This document shows, piece after piece, positions 1 to 11,089 of a stretch of 64,000 nucleotides of DNA (its first letter is position 1; the number at the start of each line of letters is the position of its first letter). The position numbers and the translations under genes are program-made. The DNA is from Welwitschia mirabilis. Lineage: Eukaryota; Gnetophyta; Gnetopsida; Welwitschiales. The notes under the pieces are model-generated. The model was not told the origin of the DNA. It was given only the letters and a program-made list of their open reading frames with translations, and searched no databases. The DNA lies in contig JBOZIK010000001.1 in the NCBI GenBank assembly GCA_051453625.1, forward strand, positions 78,011,084 through 78,075,083. The letters are read 5' to 3'.

Positions 1-345
1 TCAACGAATATATACCCGGACGTCCCATCGTAAAAGTTTGGACGTCCCTGTTTTTTAATCTTCATTTCTAGAGAACAGAATACAGGGTCGGAAGTCCCTA
101 TTTCCAAGGTTGGACGTCCCTGTATAAAAGTCCGTATACAGAGTCGAACGTCCCAGCTTGTCAGGACGGACGTCCCAGTACAACAGATCTGCGTATAGGG
201 TTGGACGTCCCAATTTATCAGTACGGACGTCCTAGTATATAAAACCGAGTAGAGCTCCGGACGTCCTAATTACTCAGGACAGACGTCCCAATACATAAAA
301 CCGCATGGATGGTCGGACGTCCCAACTAGACAAGGCGGACATCCA
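1..345. repeat. GGACGTCC palindrome minisatellite
   Basis: Twelve copies of GGACGTCC or a one- or two-base variant are visible, starting at 18, 40, 90, 112, 146, 168, 203, 225, 259, 281, 315 and 337. They pair up: the two boxes of a pair are 22 bp apart, and pairs recur every 56-57 bp (72 bp for the first interval). This makes about six units, cut by the window start. Spacers share words such as TATA, CAG and ATAAAACCG. The core GACGTC is its own reverse complement and is a C-box type bZIP core. Most copies keep the central CpG, unlike the rest of the window, so the array is either young or undermethylated. It may be non-coding sequence of a retrotransposon (compare the copia LTR palindromes near 49.5 kb). 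Confidence 0.9.
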
Positions 346-869
346 GATCTGGAGAAATCTTATTTTCTTAACAAAGAAACTTCATCATTGAAAATATTTG
401 ATGCAACAATTAGAGCATACTAGTCTTCCTTCACTACTCATGCATTGTTGTTGTTGAAAGGTTGAGAATTGTCTCTGAAAAGTCAACTATAAATGTTAAA
501 AATGAACATATGAAAACAGAAAACCTTAGATTGTTGATGACAAGGATTCAGAATAGGTTGGATTCTTAGATTTTTGGCTATCTTCTATGAGTGGACTAAT
601 GTTTAACTCAAACCACTATAAATGGTTTTCTTGTGATTTTTCATTGTGCTATTGTGAGTTCTTTTAGTAGCTTAAAGTATCTTAATTCTCTAGCACAAGA
701 ACAGATTTCATCATTTAAATTACATTCTTATGTGCATTGATATCTATTATTTGGGTAAGGTGAATTCAGTTAACCCTATTCATGTGATTCATTCAAGCTT
801 ATAGATCTAGTACAACCAAGTTAGCTAGAGCCATTGGATGTGTTGGAAACAACTCGTCACTATCATAAT
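346..869. other. unassigned AT-rich spacer
   Basis: I see no coding frame of note, no RNA gene and no clear repeat between the palindrome array and the 170-bp tandem repeat. Confidence 0.5.
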
Positions 870-1410
870 TTAAATCATGGCCATATTGGGAGTTTCATTT
901 CATTCTAATGTTTCTTAAAGATAAATGTTTTCTACTAATGGAAGTGATTTTGGAGTAAGACAAGATAAAAGATTAAGCAAGCATTACGAAATAGATACTA
1001 CCAAATTGGATACACATTCAAGGTCATATGACATAAAAGAGTTTTAGAGGCAACATATTTGAGAGTTTATGTCATTCTGATGTTTTGAAGTTAAACAAAA
1101 TGTTTTCTATTAACAAAAGTGATTTTGAGATGAACCAACTTACAAAAATTAAGTGAGCACTAGAGAATAGAGACTTTCAACTTGGATACACATTCAGGGT
1201 CCTATAATAGTCTTAGAAGCAACATATTTGATATTTACATGTCTTCCTAATGTTTCAAAGATAGACAGAGTGTTTTCTATTAATAGAAGTAATTCTGTGC
1301 TAAGACAAGCTACAAAGATTGCGCAAGCACTAGGAAACAAAGGCTATAAGCTTGGCTATATACTCAAGGTCCTATGACATAAAAGAGTCTTAGAAGTAAA
1401 CAATATAGAG
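870..1410. repeat. three-copy tandem repeat, unit about 170 bp
   Basis: Three diverged copies start at about 903, 1074 and 1243, giving periods of 171 and 169 bp. Shared blocks in order are TTCTAATGTTTC, TGTTTTCTA, GAAGTGATTTTG, TAAGACAAG, AAGATTAAGCAAGCA, TTGGATACACATTCA, AAGGTC-ATATGACATAAAAGAG and AGGCAACATATTTGA. A partial copy of the unit end precedes the first full copy. The unit is nucleosome sized, as in many plant satellites, but only three copies are present and no coding potential is seen. It could be a satellite seed or a local duplication inside an old element. Confidence 0.85.
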
Positions 1411-4400
1411 AGGGAGAGAGTCTACATGTAGGTAGATGCAATTTTGATGGCATTCATAGCACCAATTATTGGTGGCCAAAATAACAATGTACTTGCATAG
1501 TTGTCATTTTATAAACTTCTGCAAAAAACATAAAAAGAATCAATCTTTCATCATTTTTGTTTATTCTTTGGAAATGATGCTAAGACAATGCAAAACAAAG
1601 AAAGATCATGATTGAGGAAATATACATATTCTTTCATTCAAGTCAGTGTTGACACCAAACTTAGAGGTCATAATGTTGCATACCTTTGTATGATATTTAA
1701 GCTCGTGAGATGTGATCAGTTTGAGATGTACAGTGATGGACTAGAAATCACTACTATGAATAATCTTTCGGAATACTTAGAACTTGTTTTTTTCCCCTTT
1801 TAAATAAAATAGAAATGCAAAGAGTAGTCTAGACTCAAACGCAGACCTTTTTGAAGGAATTCAAGAAAATAATATTTTTCAATTTTTTCCCTCTTCTTTT
1901 AATGGCAAACAATGTCAATGGAGTTGAAAGATGTTGGTGAAAGGCATTGATTTGAGTTTGGCAAGTTAAGTTTGACAAGAAGCAAGACAAGCTTGTGTTT
2001 GAGCAAAAAATCATGGAAATTCTTAACAAATTAATAAAGAACCAAGGAAATAGTTTCTCCTATTAGTATCATCATCTTCAATATTGTCTAATATTAGATT
2101 CAATATTTGAACCAATGTATTATGGTCTCATGAAAACGCTTTTGTGAATTTACTTTCTACTACACAAAACACATTCTGCAATATTAACATGGCAATATCA
2201 CTTATAAAGATAACATGATGGAATCCAAACTCATATTTTTTGTGTATTATGATCCAATCCCTTTCGTCTCACTTAAAGTTGCCATTTTATGCAATTTTCC
2301 TATTAAATGTAGCAAAATATTTCTCCTATAAAGTTCAAACCCAAGAAGGTGATGTTGCGACTAAGTGCTAATTCATGTTGCAATCTATGTTACAGATATT
2401 TCATTACTTAACAATGTGGTGAATTATGATTTTTGCCTAATGACAACTATTCATTGATAGAGTGGGTAGAGTAGTTGATGGTGGGAGAATTAGAATAGCA
2501 CACAATTTCATCACTTTAAAAGACATATTTCATATCTTGCACTTTTTCTTTCGAAGTCCGTCTTGTGCACTCTAACTAAGGACAACATTGCAAAAGATTA
2601 GGAGCATATATTCCTAAAGATGGAAAAATTAATGGAGAAATGGAAATCACTTTATAGAGGGTTCCTTTAGTCAATCTTAGATTTGATTAATTGAAAGTGG
2701 AAATCTTTGTTACTTTTAGGGCCATTGTTGTAATTGCAACCTTCATCTCCATTGTTCAATTGTCATGATTGATTGATAGATTACCCACATGAAAATCTTG
2801 AACTCCTTTGAACATGCTTAAAAAGACAAGATTATGCACATTGATATGGATTAACAAGTTAGTGTTTCCATAACAATAAATTGGTTGATACTATCATTTA
2901 TGTGTGCCTTTATGCAAACTAATAAACTATGCATGCATGCCCTTGTGCAATTGAATTTTATTTATTCCACTTATAGATGATATTTCATGTGTAATAGTTA
3001 TCTAATACATAAAGATTAAAGCGCTCCATCAGCACAAACAGAGAAATAAACAAAGTTTCTATTCTCATCTAGCTTAAACTATTCCCCCAATTTTAGAAGC
3101 ATTAGAATTGATAAGCATACACAAAATTATTCAAACTCGTCTCTAAAGAACAAAATACATGTTTCAAAATATAAGTACATTTTATATTGATTTATAATTT
3201 ATTCACTCAAACAAGCAATAATGTTGTAAGGTATCATTTATAGATAACACTTATTCTTGGCTAGTGCATAAGCAAGTTTTCATATTTGCCAACAAAAAGC
3301 TAGGATCTTGTGAAAGCCCCAAAATGATTACTCTCACTAACGAGTAACAATATTAATACATGGACTATAACTAATCATTGATAGGTAAATTAAATTCCTA
3401 GTTGGTAAATGCAAAGGGTTTAAATCACATTAAGTGGTATAAATTTGTGCTCTTTTGACTAGAAGAATAATATATTGAGCATTGTGATTTAAATGCATTG
3501 CATTTCGAAATAGTGGTCTAAACATCTTTATGGAGTTTGCTTAAAGAAAACATGAGATTTATTAGTATATCCATGAAATTGGTTGTAGTAGTGAAATTAA
3601 TGATGTTATTATATAATTTTGATTTTTTTCTTTTTTAAATGAAGTTGGTTAAAATCTTCATGAAATCATTTGAAACTTCATGAAAATGGCAAAAGTGGTA
3701 GTGAAATTAAGATGTCGAAGAAGTAATTGTATTAATGATTTAAGAGGGGCAAAATATCTTTTATTGAGCAATCATGTCATCTAATAAGCAACTTAGTTTT
3801 GTGTCTTTTTCAATGCAACATTTTCCCCAACATATTCAAAAATTGGCAATATATCACAATCAATAATAGTAGACAACATGTTGCAACTTAAAATATCGCA
3901 CATAGGGGACAAAAAACAAAGAATGCAAAAAAGTCGGAGCAAAAAATTGGGACATTTTCATTATAATTGGTTTCCAACTCATTTATGTATATGAAATACT
4001 TTTTAGATTTCCTAATTGTAATTGTTTGTAGTTTCTATTGTTTATAAGTTTTTCAAAATTTACAATTCTCTCATTTTTGAAAATTAATTACTAATATTGT
4101 ATGCCGACATAGTGAAATGTCTTGCTAACATGACTTTACAGATTACCTACATATATTAATTATTAACATTTAGATTAATCATTCATATTAGATAAATATA
4201 GACCTTTATGTTGGTATTTACCCTTCATCTTTCTTATTCTTATTGCTATGCCATTAAGGTTACAATACTAGTTCATTGTATATTCTTGTTCATGCTAGTG
4301 TGATTATATAACTCGTCTGCCTGCCACTGACCAACTCAAGTGTGATGATTCAACTCATCATTATGCTATTTGGGTATAGCACACCCTAACTCCCTTTTTC

Positions 4401-4609
4401 CTTGAAAACCTCCAGGTTTTTTTTCAGGAGTTCACATTGCAATGAAAACCAAAGATGGCGTCATAAATGTGTCTAATGAAAGCTTGAATTGAAGTTTAGA
4501 TAATTTAGCCTATGCAATCAAAGTCATCATTAAAATGCATAGTTACATATTCTAACAAACCTAGAAAATTACTTGTAAAATACAGTTTTCTCATTATATA
4601 CTCCAACTA
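1411..4609. other. unassigned AT-rich sequence
   Basis: Only short open frames (about 60 codons) with no recognisable motif occur here. I could not match any of it to the retroelement domains found elsewhere in the window. It is probably very old transposon-derived or intergenic sequence. Confidence 0.4.
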
Positions 4610-4800
4610 GGATTCTGTGCCCAGATGGCCAAGGGGAGTGAGTGTGAGTCTAGACACGATGCCCAACTAACCAAAGCGATTACTAGAAGATGCTGACATG
4701 GAACCTGAGCCATATTGTGTTTGACTGGTGTAACACTACCACTGAGCCCCCTAAGCCTATCAGTGGGTAGTCCGCGTGTAGACGGTTCACGGGGAACACA
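4610..4800 (-). mobile_element. possible tRNA-derived SINE
   Basis: On the minus strand, GGCTCAGTGGTAGTG (reverse complement of about 4734-4748) resembles a tRNA A box. About 35 bp downstream GGTTCCATGTC (complement of 4695-4705) resembles a B box (GGTTCRANNCC). Such spacing and order is that of an internal RNA polymerase III promoter. The sequence then runs about 90 bp further to near 4610 without coding content, as in a SINE body. The segment is clearly more GC-rich than its left flank. I could not define target duplications or a tail, so the limits are approximate. A decayed tRNA pseudogene is the alternative. Confidence 0.45.
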
Positions 4801-5428
4801 TGTTCACATAATTTGCAAAAGATTTATTATTAAAATAGTCATGTATTCAACTTCAGGCGACTCTTTAGTCGGCATCCATATGTTCAACTTGTAGGGACTT
4901 CAAAATTTGCACTACCCTCTCTTTCATTATCAAATATTGTCAAAGCTACAATTGAAACAACATATTCCTATCATGGATGTCATGGTCCAACTCAATTCAG
5001 CATGCAATAATTTATTTAGGGAGCTGCAATATTTTCAAAGCCATAAAGATCTCTCGTTCATGCCCCATTGATCTCATTCAAACGTCTGCATGGATTTCAC
5101 ATGTAAATTAAATCCTACTTCAGTATCTCCAAAAGGAATGTTGGCTTTCCAACAAAATATCGCAGGAGGAGATCTCAGAGTGATGTGTAATAATCCGGAC
5201 GTTACAAGCTTCACAACGCAGCAAATTCTTTTAAGATCTTTTGGTTGAGGTTTCCCATGGTGGATTCTCAGATTTCTGTAATGAGATCAAAGAGTCTCTT
5301 CTGTCTGCAACCAGGGGAAGGCAAGAACATTAGCTATCAGAACTTAGAATGAACTATTGACGTTCACTATGATGACTGGCTCAAGAGCTGAAACAGATGC
5401 TGAACTCCACTGGAAGACACATTTGTTC

Positions 5429-5644
5429 TCAGAGGATTAAAGAAACGAATTTACAAATTGGGTATTTGGCAAGACTCTGTTGCTGAGGATCCTGTGCAAA
5501 CAGAGTTGCAAAGGGTTTCATTGGTTCTGTGAAGACATTTGCAGCAGGCTGAAGTAGTCTGCGCTCTCTGTTGACATCACCCTTGGGCCTTTCGTTTCTA
5601 AAAAATATCTCAACAACTGCAGCTTGTCGTTGTCTTTTCCGCAC
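5429..5644 (-). CDS. candidate exon or gene fragment, unknown product
   Basis: A 71-codon open frame on the minus strand begins MRKRQRQAAVVEIFFR and ends CKFVSLIL before TGA. It is basic at the amino end and rich in Gln, Pro and Arg, with a motif-like EPMKPFATLFAQDP in the second half. I recognise no family. Amino-acid use looks more protein-like than most short frames here, and the sequence just upstream on the minus strand ends in AG, compatible with a splice acceptor. It could equally be a chance frame in a CpG-rich segment. Confidence 0.2.
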   Translation of the reverse strand: MRKRQRQAAVVEIFFRNERPKGDVNRERRLLQPAANVFTEPMKPFATLFAQDPQQQSLAKYPICKFVSLIL

Positions 5645-6376
5645 TTGGAAGGCTCATTCAAACGTTTTCGCAAGTGCTAACAGCAAACATTTTTAATTTA
5701 CGTTCTTCTGAACCTTTGCTCTTCTATAGATTGGATTTCTTCATAAAATGGGAAGCTGTTACGAAAGAAATCCGTTCAAGCAAGTATGAGGAGGTCAATC
5801 CTTTCTCCAACCCAGCAGTTTTGAGGCAGTCCATGTTTTCTGGAGGAGCATTCTACACAAATTCAGATATTCACAACTGTAAGCAGGGGACCTGCAAATT
5901 TCAATTGGGCAAAAATAGGAATATGATACAGGACAGAAGCGTTCAGCTTTATTTTTGTTAAAGAATACAGATCCGATTTTGAAGATAGTTTGCTTAACTT
6001 TATAGCACATGATTTATCATAAATTGACAAGCAAATCAGTCGTCATCTGTCATATCCATTTCTATTCTTGGTTAAAGCTTTCTCCTCTTTGGCCATCGTC
6101 CTCGGTTTTTGCGGATGCAGATCCTACTTTATTGGGTCTATTATCTAATCTTCTTTGTAAAGCTGAGAATTATAAACCTGATGCAAACTGGTCTGCAAAA
6201 AAGGAGTGTAGAGGTGAAAGAGAGTGAGGGCGTGAGCAAAAGAAAGAATGCTGCCGCAGAAGGAGACCATAAAACGCCCAAAACAAGAAAAGAACACCAT
6301 TGCTGCTTGAATTAAACATCATCTCAAATGCTGTCAGAAGAAGAATAAGAGTGTCTTTGGAAGGAGAAAAGTGTCA

Positions 6377-6646
6377 TTAAGCAAATGCTGCTACTAGCAG
6401 GAAGAGAATGGCACCTTTGAAGATCAGAACCACCATTGAACATTGCTGCCCAGCGAACATCAGCAAGCCGTTGATCATTCGTGACGCTGCCACTGAATTT
6501 TCCTTAGCAATCAAACCGCTACCCAATTTATGCTCAGAATTCTGTACTACATCATTGTTTCCAGGTTCCAAATTATTTTTGTAATGTGCATTACATATTA
6601 ATAAATTTTGATTGCAATCTTCTGAATTGTTTTTGGGCATTATCAA
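6377..6646 (-). CDS. candidate small membrane-anchored protein or exon, unknown
   Basis: An 89-residue minus-strand frame has a polar, Asn-rich first half and a hydrophobic carboxyl end (GLLMFAGQQC then MVVLIFKGAILFLLVAAFA) that would form one membrane segment ending at the stop. The leftmost codon of the frame is TTG; an ATG lies two codons in. No family is recognised. The frame sits in the CpG-retaining segment, in line with but not in the same frame as the open frame at 5429-5644. A chance frame is quite possible. Confidence 0.2.
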   Translation of the reverse strand: MIMPKNNSEDCNQNLLICNAHYKNNLEPGNNDVVQNSEHKLGSGLIAKENSVAASRMINGLLMFAGQQCSMVVLIFKGAILFLLVAAFA

Positions 6647-6701
6647 ATTGAATCCAACACAACAATTTTATTATTTGTCTGGTAGAAGTGGCATTAGTCC
6701 T

Positions 6702-6723
6702 TTTATATATATATATATATATA
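6702..6723. repeat. (TA)n microsatellite
   Basis: A short perfect run of TA dinucleotides following TTTTA. Confidence 0.9.
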
Positions 6724-8689
6724 ATCTGTCCAATTTTAAATAATCATGTGAATTACATTGGTCCTAAAATAAGAGAGTGTCTTAGTGTTAAAAGAATTCT
6801 TCTTCAGATTTGTTTATAGAAGTCTTTTTGAATCATAACTTTGATGAGTTGATTTAAGCCTTCAAAATCAAAACTAGTTCATCAATATAAGGAGCTTTAA
6901 AGCATAGCATCTATCTCTTCCATCTTATTTAGCCTAGTTATTATATTACCTTGCATCCAATCTTTCAAATCATTTTTGTTCAAAATTACTTAATATTATT
7001 TATATTTTTTAAATAAAGTAATTTTTATGTTATGCAATCAATACAAGTTATTGGGTTCCAGTCACACTATTAGGTTTCATTAAAAACCAACACTTCATGT
7101 CATATATAGCATGCACAAGAACAATTGTCAACCTTCTTGTAAATTTTGATGTATAATATGTCTTTATAGTTAAAAAATTTGTTTAACTATAGTTTTCTTT
7201 AGTAATATGAATTAAACTTGGAATTTCAATGCTTATATGTATAGTTTTTGTTTCCACACTATACCATTAAAAACATTATATCTGTGAAAAATGAAAATAT
7301 TTTTAATTTAAACAGTTTAAAGTGAAGACATGAAGTGAGCATTTATGGTTGCAAGTTTTTAACTATGGAAAATTTAATTAAGAATCTTTGATGAACTAGG
7401 TCACTAAAGAATTATCGTAGATAACAGAACATTGCATATGTCTTTGTTCAATCTTGAAAATGGTAGTAGATTGAAAAGGAATGAACTGCATTTTATGTTT
7501 TTTAAGTTGTTCAATATCTAAAAGAAAAAGATGAGGTCAAGTTTCACAAAACAAGGTAGGTTCAAGAGATGTGCCTTCTTAACCCCAAGAAGATTGTTGT
7601 AATGAACTTGGACAAGAGAATTAGGACAAAATCATAGAGGAAAGAGGTCATTCTNNNNNNNNNNNNNNNNNNNNNNNNNNNNNNNNNNNNNNNNNNNNNN
7701 NNNNNNNNNNNNNNNNNNNNNNNNNNNNNNNNNNNNNNNNNNNNNNNNNNNNNNNNNNNNNNNNNNNNNNNNNNNNNNNNNNNNNNNNNNNNNNNNNNNN
7801 NNNNNNNNNNNNNNNNNNNNNNNNNNNNNNNNNNNNNNNNNNNNNNNNNNNNNNNNNNNNNNNNNNNNNNNNNNNNNNNNNNNNNNNNNNNNNNNNNNNN
7901 NNNNNNNNNNNNNNNNNNNNNNNNNNNNNNNNNNNNNNNNNNNNNNNNNNNNNNNNNNNNNNNNNNNNNNNNNNNNNNNNNNNNNNNNNNNNNNNNNNNN
8001 NNNNNNNNNNNNNNNNNNNNNNNNNNNNNNNNNNNNNNNNNNNTTCTAACCTCAATGAAAAAGACACTAGAAACGATGAATTTTGGAGAAATTCCAAAGA
8101 TATTTAGAAATTTAAAAAGCAACATTAACAACTCAAAAGAAAGTGACGTATAAGAGAGAATAAAAGATCCTACGAGTGGATTCCTTGAATATTTTCAAAG
8201 AACCCATTAATAGATGGTAAACACCTTAGGAAGATTAGACATAAAGACAATTGTGAAAATTTTACTTTCAAATGGGAGTGTGAAATTTGAAGTGCTCTTA
8301 GATTAGATCAAATGCATAAAGGAGCATTTTCATAAAGAGGATTTGTAAGCAGCACATAGATTCCACTTATAGAGGGAAAAAACTAAAAGAAATAGCAATC
8401 ATTTGATGAGACAAAGAATAAGAAGACCACTTGAAAAGGAGATGTACCTAATCTAAAGCTAGGAAAACATGAAGAGAAAAATGAAGAAGTTTTATGTCAA
8501 CATACAATATTGTTGTAATTACAAGGGTACACATTTTGAATCAATAAGATAAGATTGTGAAACAATAGATGAATACATTTTATTAATGTGTTCTCCATGT
8601 TGGCCACATTAAAGTCATGGAAGAAGAAATTGTAAGGTTGATCAATGGGTTAAAATTCTCCATTTGATAAGAAATTGATATGTGCACTT
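6724..8689. other. unassigned AT-rich sequence with N gap
   Basis: No clear gene. The part after the gap (8044-8640) reads on the plus strand like a broken polyprotein with Lys- and Glu-rich stretches and a possible Cys-His cluster near 8510-8560, which may be an old gag. I cannot assign it with confidence. Confidence 0.3.
7655..8043. other. assembly gap (N)
   Basis: A run of 389 N. The open frames drawn across it on the minus strand are artefacts of reading N. The flanks share only TTCT, too little to judge an overlap. Confidence 0.95.
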
Positions 8690-9400
8690 TGATGTAGAAG
8701 CCTCCTTTGGAAAATAAAATCTATAATTAAAGTTACTAGAAGCTAGATTCATTAGTTATTTAAGTTTATATTTGTAAGGTTTCAAGTTGTATATTTCAAC
8801 TAGGAATTTTTGGCTTAAAACATAAGGATGTATTATGTATACCTAATGTTGTATCACCTATTTCAAGGGATAAATGATGGAATTATGTGTCACAACTAGT
8901 TAGAACACGTCAGGCTCTTTCTCAGCCTTAGATCAGTAGGTCATTTGCTAAATTTTGCTAAGAAATGATGAAGTTATGCCCAAATTAGTAAAGGTATCTA
9001 TTTTAGTTTTAAGAATGGATTCTTACAGCCATTAAGTCTTAAATTAAAATGTTGTAAGTTGTTTAAATTAGATTTTCTAGATTGGTAGTAGCCTAGTCTA
9101 TGGCCTATAAATTGGAGGGAGTAGTAGTCATTTGCATCTCATGCTTATAAGATTTTCATTTGGATTTGAAAGCTCATAATGGAAGTGTGATTTTAAGAAG
9201 CTCATGCTTGAGGAAATGTTGTAGGCTTGTATTTTTATAATTTTCTTATTAATAAAGATGTCATTTTTTTAATTTCTTCCATCGTTATCATTATTATTAT
9301 TATTATTATTATTATAATAATAATAATAATAATAATATACTAGTTTCAACTTTTCTAAGCTAGATCTTGGGGTTTTTGTTGTGACTTTGCATCATCTTAG
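8690..9400 (+). repeat. 5' LTR of gypsy element 1
   Basis: It begins TGATGTAGAAG and aligns along its length with 12955-13545. Shared blocks include GGAAAATAAAAT, GGCTTAAAA, ATTTCAAG-AAATGATGGA, CTCTTTCTCAGC, AAATTTTGCTAAGAAATGATGAA, TTAGATTTT and TTTTGTT-TGACT. The right limit is uncertain by some tens of bases. It carries an (ATT)n/(AAT)n tract that is absent from the 3' LTR. Confidence 0.85.
9290..9338. repeat. palindromic (ATT)n(AAT)n microsatellite
   Basis: Perfect ATT repeats switch to AAT repeats near 9313, so the tract can fold on itself as a hairpin. It lies near the end of the 5' LTR and is missing from the 3' LTR, so it arose or expanded after insertion. Confidence 0.95.
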
Positions 9401-9461
9401 TATTAAGTTACTACAGTAGCATTGTTTTGGGTTTGTTTGTTGTAATGAACTCATAAGAAGG

Positions 9462-10300
9462 ATGGTTCCAAGGAAGTTCACCAACATCCATTTTCATGAG
9501 ATATTGAGGAAGCAAGAAAAAGTTATGAATGAGCTTCCACACATGATTCAAAATTTGATGCAAACGATGGATGTAAATTACACTCTAAAGGAAAATCAAT
9601 TACAAAAAGTGGACGAACAAAAGAAATCTTGTGCTAATCCCTTAAAAGTAAATCTAATAATATGAAAGAGCTCTTCTTCAGATCTATTTTAAAAATGAAA
9701 TACGAGAAGCATTTAGATGTGGAATCATATGAGGAAACAATTATAGGATTGAGAACTACTTTCAAAGAGAAGAATAACTTAAGGAGAGAAACATGTAGCT
9801 AGCATCTTTTCTCTTAAGCGGCCTTTCAACTAGTTGATAGGAACATTTGAAAAGAAAGAGGAACATCCAAGGATCTCCTCTCACCAAATATAGTGTCATG
9901 TGAAATTCCTTAAGGGATAAGTTCATGTCAAGAGCACACTGTGCAAAGCTAGTAAGAAAGATGTAGAATATCCACCAAGGAGATAAGTCCATGGTCGAGT
10001 ATACTAAACAATTTCATATCTCAGTCATTTGAGTAGGTTGCTTTGAAGAAGGTATTATAGAGATAATGAGGTATATTAATAACATTAAATTTTCTGTTCA
10101 AAATGAAGTTTCTGTGTTTTATCTTAATAGTATAGAGCAAGAATACCAACTAGCTCTATAGGCTAGCAACAATTACAAATTAACTTTATCAGAAATAAGG
10201 GAAAGTAGGGAAAGGAGACAAATATTTTAAATATAAAGGCCAAAGAAACTCATAGAATGGGATACATCATCAAATGATCAAAATGAAAAGGAGGATAAAG
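9462..10300 (+). pseudogene. gag: gypsy gag remnant
   Basis: The capsid-type region of gypsy element 1. A 67-codon open frame starts at 9462 (MVPRKFTNIHFHEILRKQEK) shortly after the 5' LTR, which is the expected place for the polyprotein start. Around 9985-10160 the broken frame reads like the conserved end of Retrotrans_gag: VEYTKQFH followed by IS-HL-RLL and RDNE-Y. Gag normally packages the element RNA into cytoplasmic particles. Stops and frameshifts make the gene non-functional. Protease follows downstream in the usual order. Confidence 0.65.
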
Positions 10301-10584
10301 AAGGTAATCACTAAGTTAAGGTAATCACTAAGTTACTTATTACAATTACAATAAGGTTGATCATAAAGCATATGAACATAGTGCTAGAAAACTAGAAATA
10401 AACTTGCTTGTAGTAGTATATGAAAAAGAAGCATCCTATGGGGAATTAGATTGAAAGGTAGCTAGAGTGGTATTAATTGAAGAAGGTAGAACTTATATAT
10501 TAGAATAGTTTTGATGCAAGATTTTACCATATCTAGTAATCCACCTTGAAAGAGGTAAATCTTCAAGACATAATGTAATTTCAA

Positions 10585-10900
10585 GGATAAGTTATGCAAG
10601 GTTATTTATTAATAGTAATAGTATAGATAATTTGATTTCTATGAAAACCACAAAGAAATTACATTTAGAAAGTNNNNNNNNNNTGTTGCATGTTATGGCT
10701 ACAAAAAGAGATGTCCTATAACTATTGTTGGATAATGTTTTATCTATTTTAAGATTAGTAATTTACATGATAGTGTGAAGTGTGCCATTGTTATTTTGGA
10801 TAAGTGTCATCCATTGGTTGGTAGACCTTGGCAATTTGATAGTAACTATGTGCGTTTTGCAAAGAAATACACTTACATTATAACATATGCAAAAACTATT
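10585..10900 (+). pseudogene. gypsy aspartic protease remnant
   Basis: Two landmarks of the plant gypsy protease region are visible: a degenerate active-site block near 10600-10640 (FINSNSIDNLISM, where families have a DSG/DNGS-HNLVS type motif) and the block following the domain, CHPLVGRPWQFDSN, near 10805-10845 (family form HLLLGRPWQ-D). The enzyme would cleave the polyprotein. The catalytic Asp seems replaced by Asn, and a 10-N gap and stops interrupt the frame. Reverse transcriptase follows. Confidence 0.75.
10674..10683. other. assembly gap (10 N)
   Basis: Ten N inside the protease remnant. Confidence 0.95.
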
Positions 10901-11089
10901 GCCAATTGAAGATGTTTAAAAAGAAAAGGAGGAGTCTACTACTTGGAGAAAAGATAAAAAATAAATAAATAAATGAAGGTAAAGTAGCAATGGCTTTACG
11001 AGTTGCTATAAAGAAGTATATAAAAATAGAACTAAATGACATAAAAACTAGTTAAACTATTTTCAAGACATTCTAGTTAATGACTTTCC

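Larger units (their letters stand above)
4801..6660. other. CpG-retaining, less AT-rich segment, possible host gene remnant
   Basis: Base composition changes here: CpG dinucleotides are common (for example around 5200, 5570-5660 and 6230-6270) and AT-richness falls relative to the flanks. Several short open frames cluster on both strands, and nothing resembles a retroelement domain. This is the best place in the window for low-copy host sequence such as exons, a pseudogene or an expressed non-coding locus. No start-to-stop gene model can be assembled by eye. Confidence 0.4.

Noticed and set aside
1-345. CRISPR-like array
   Set aside because: Repeats are 8-9 bp palindromes with related spacers at fixed 22/34-bp spacing in a plant genome; this is a minisatellite.
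7562-8131. Minus-strand frames of 149-189 codons
   Set aside because: Most codons lie in the N run; the remaining ends show no motif.
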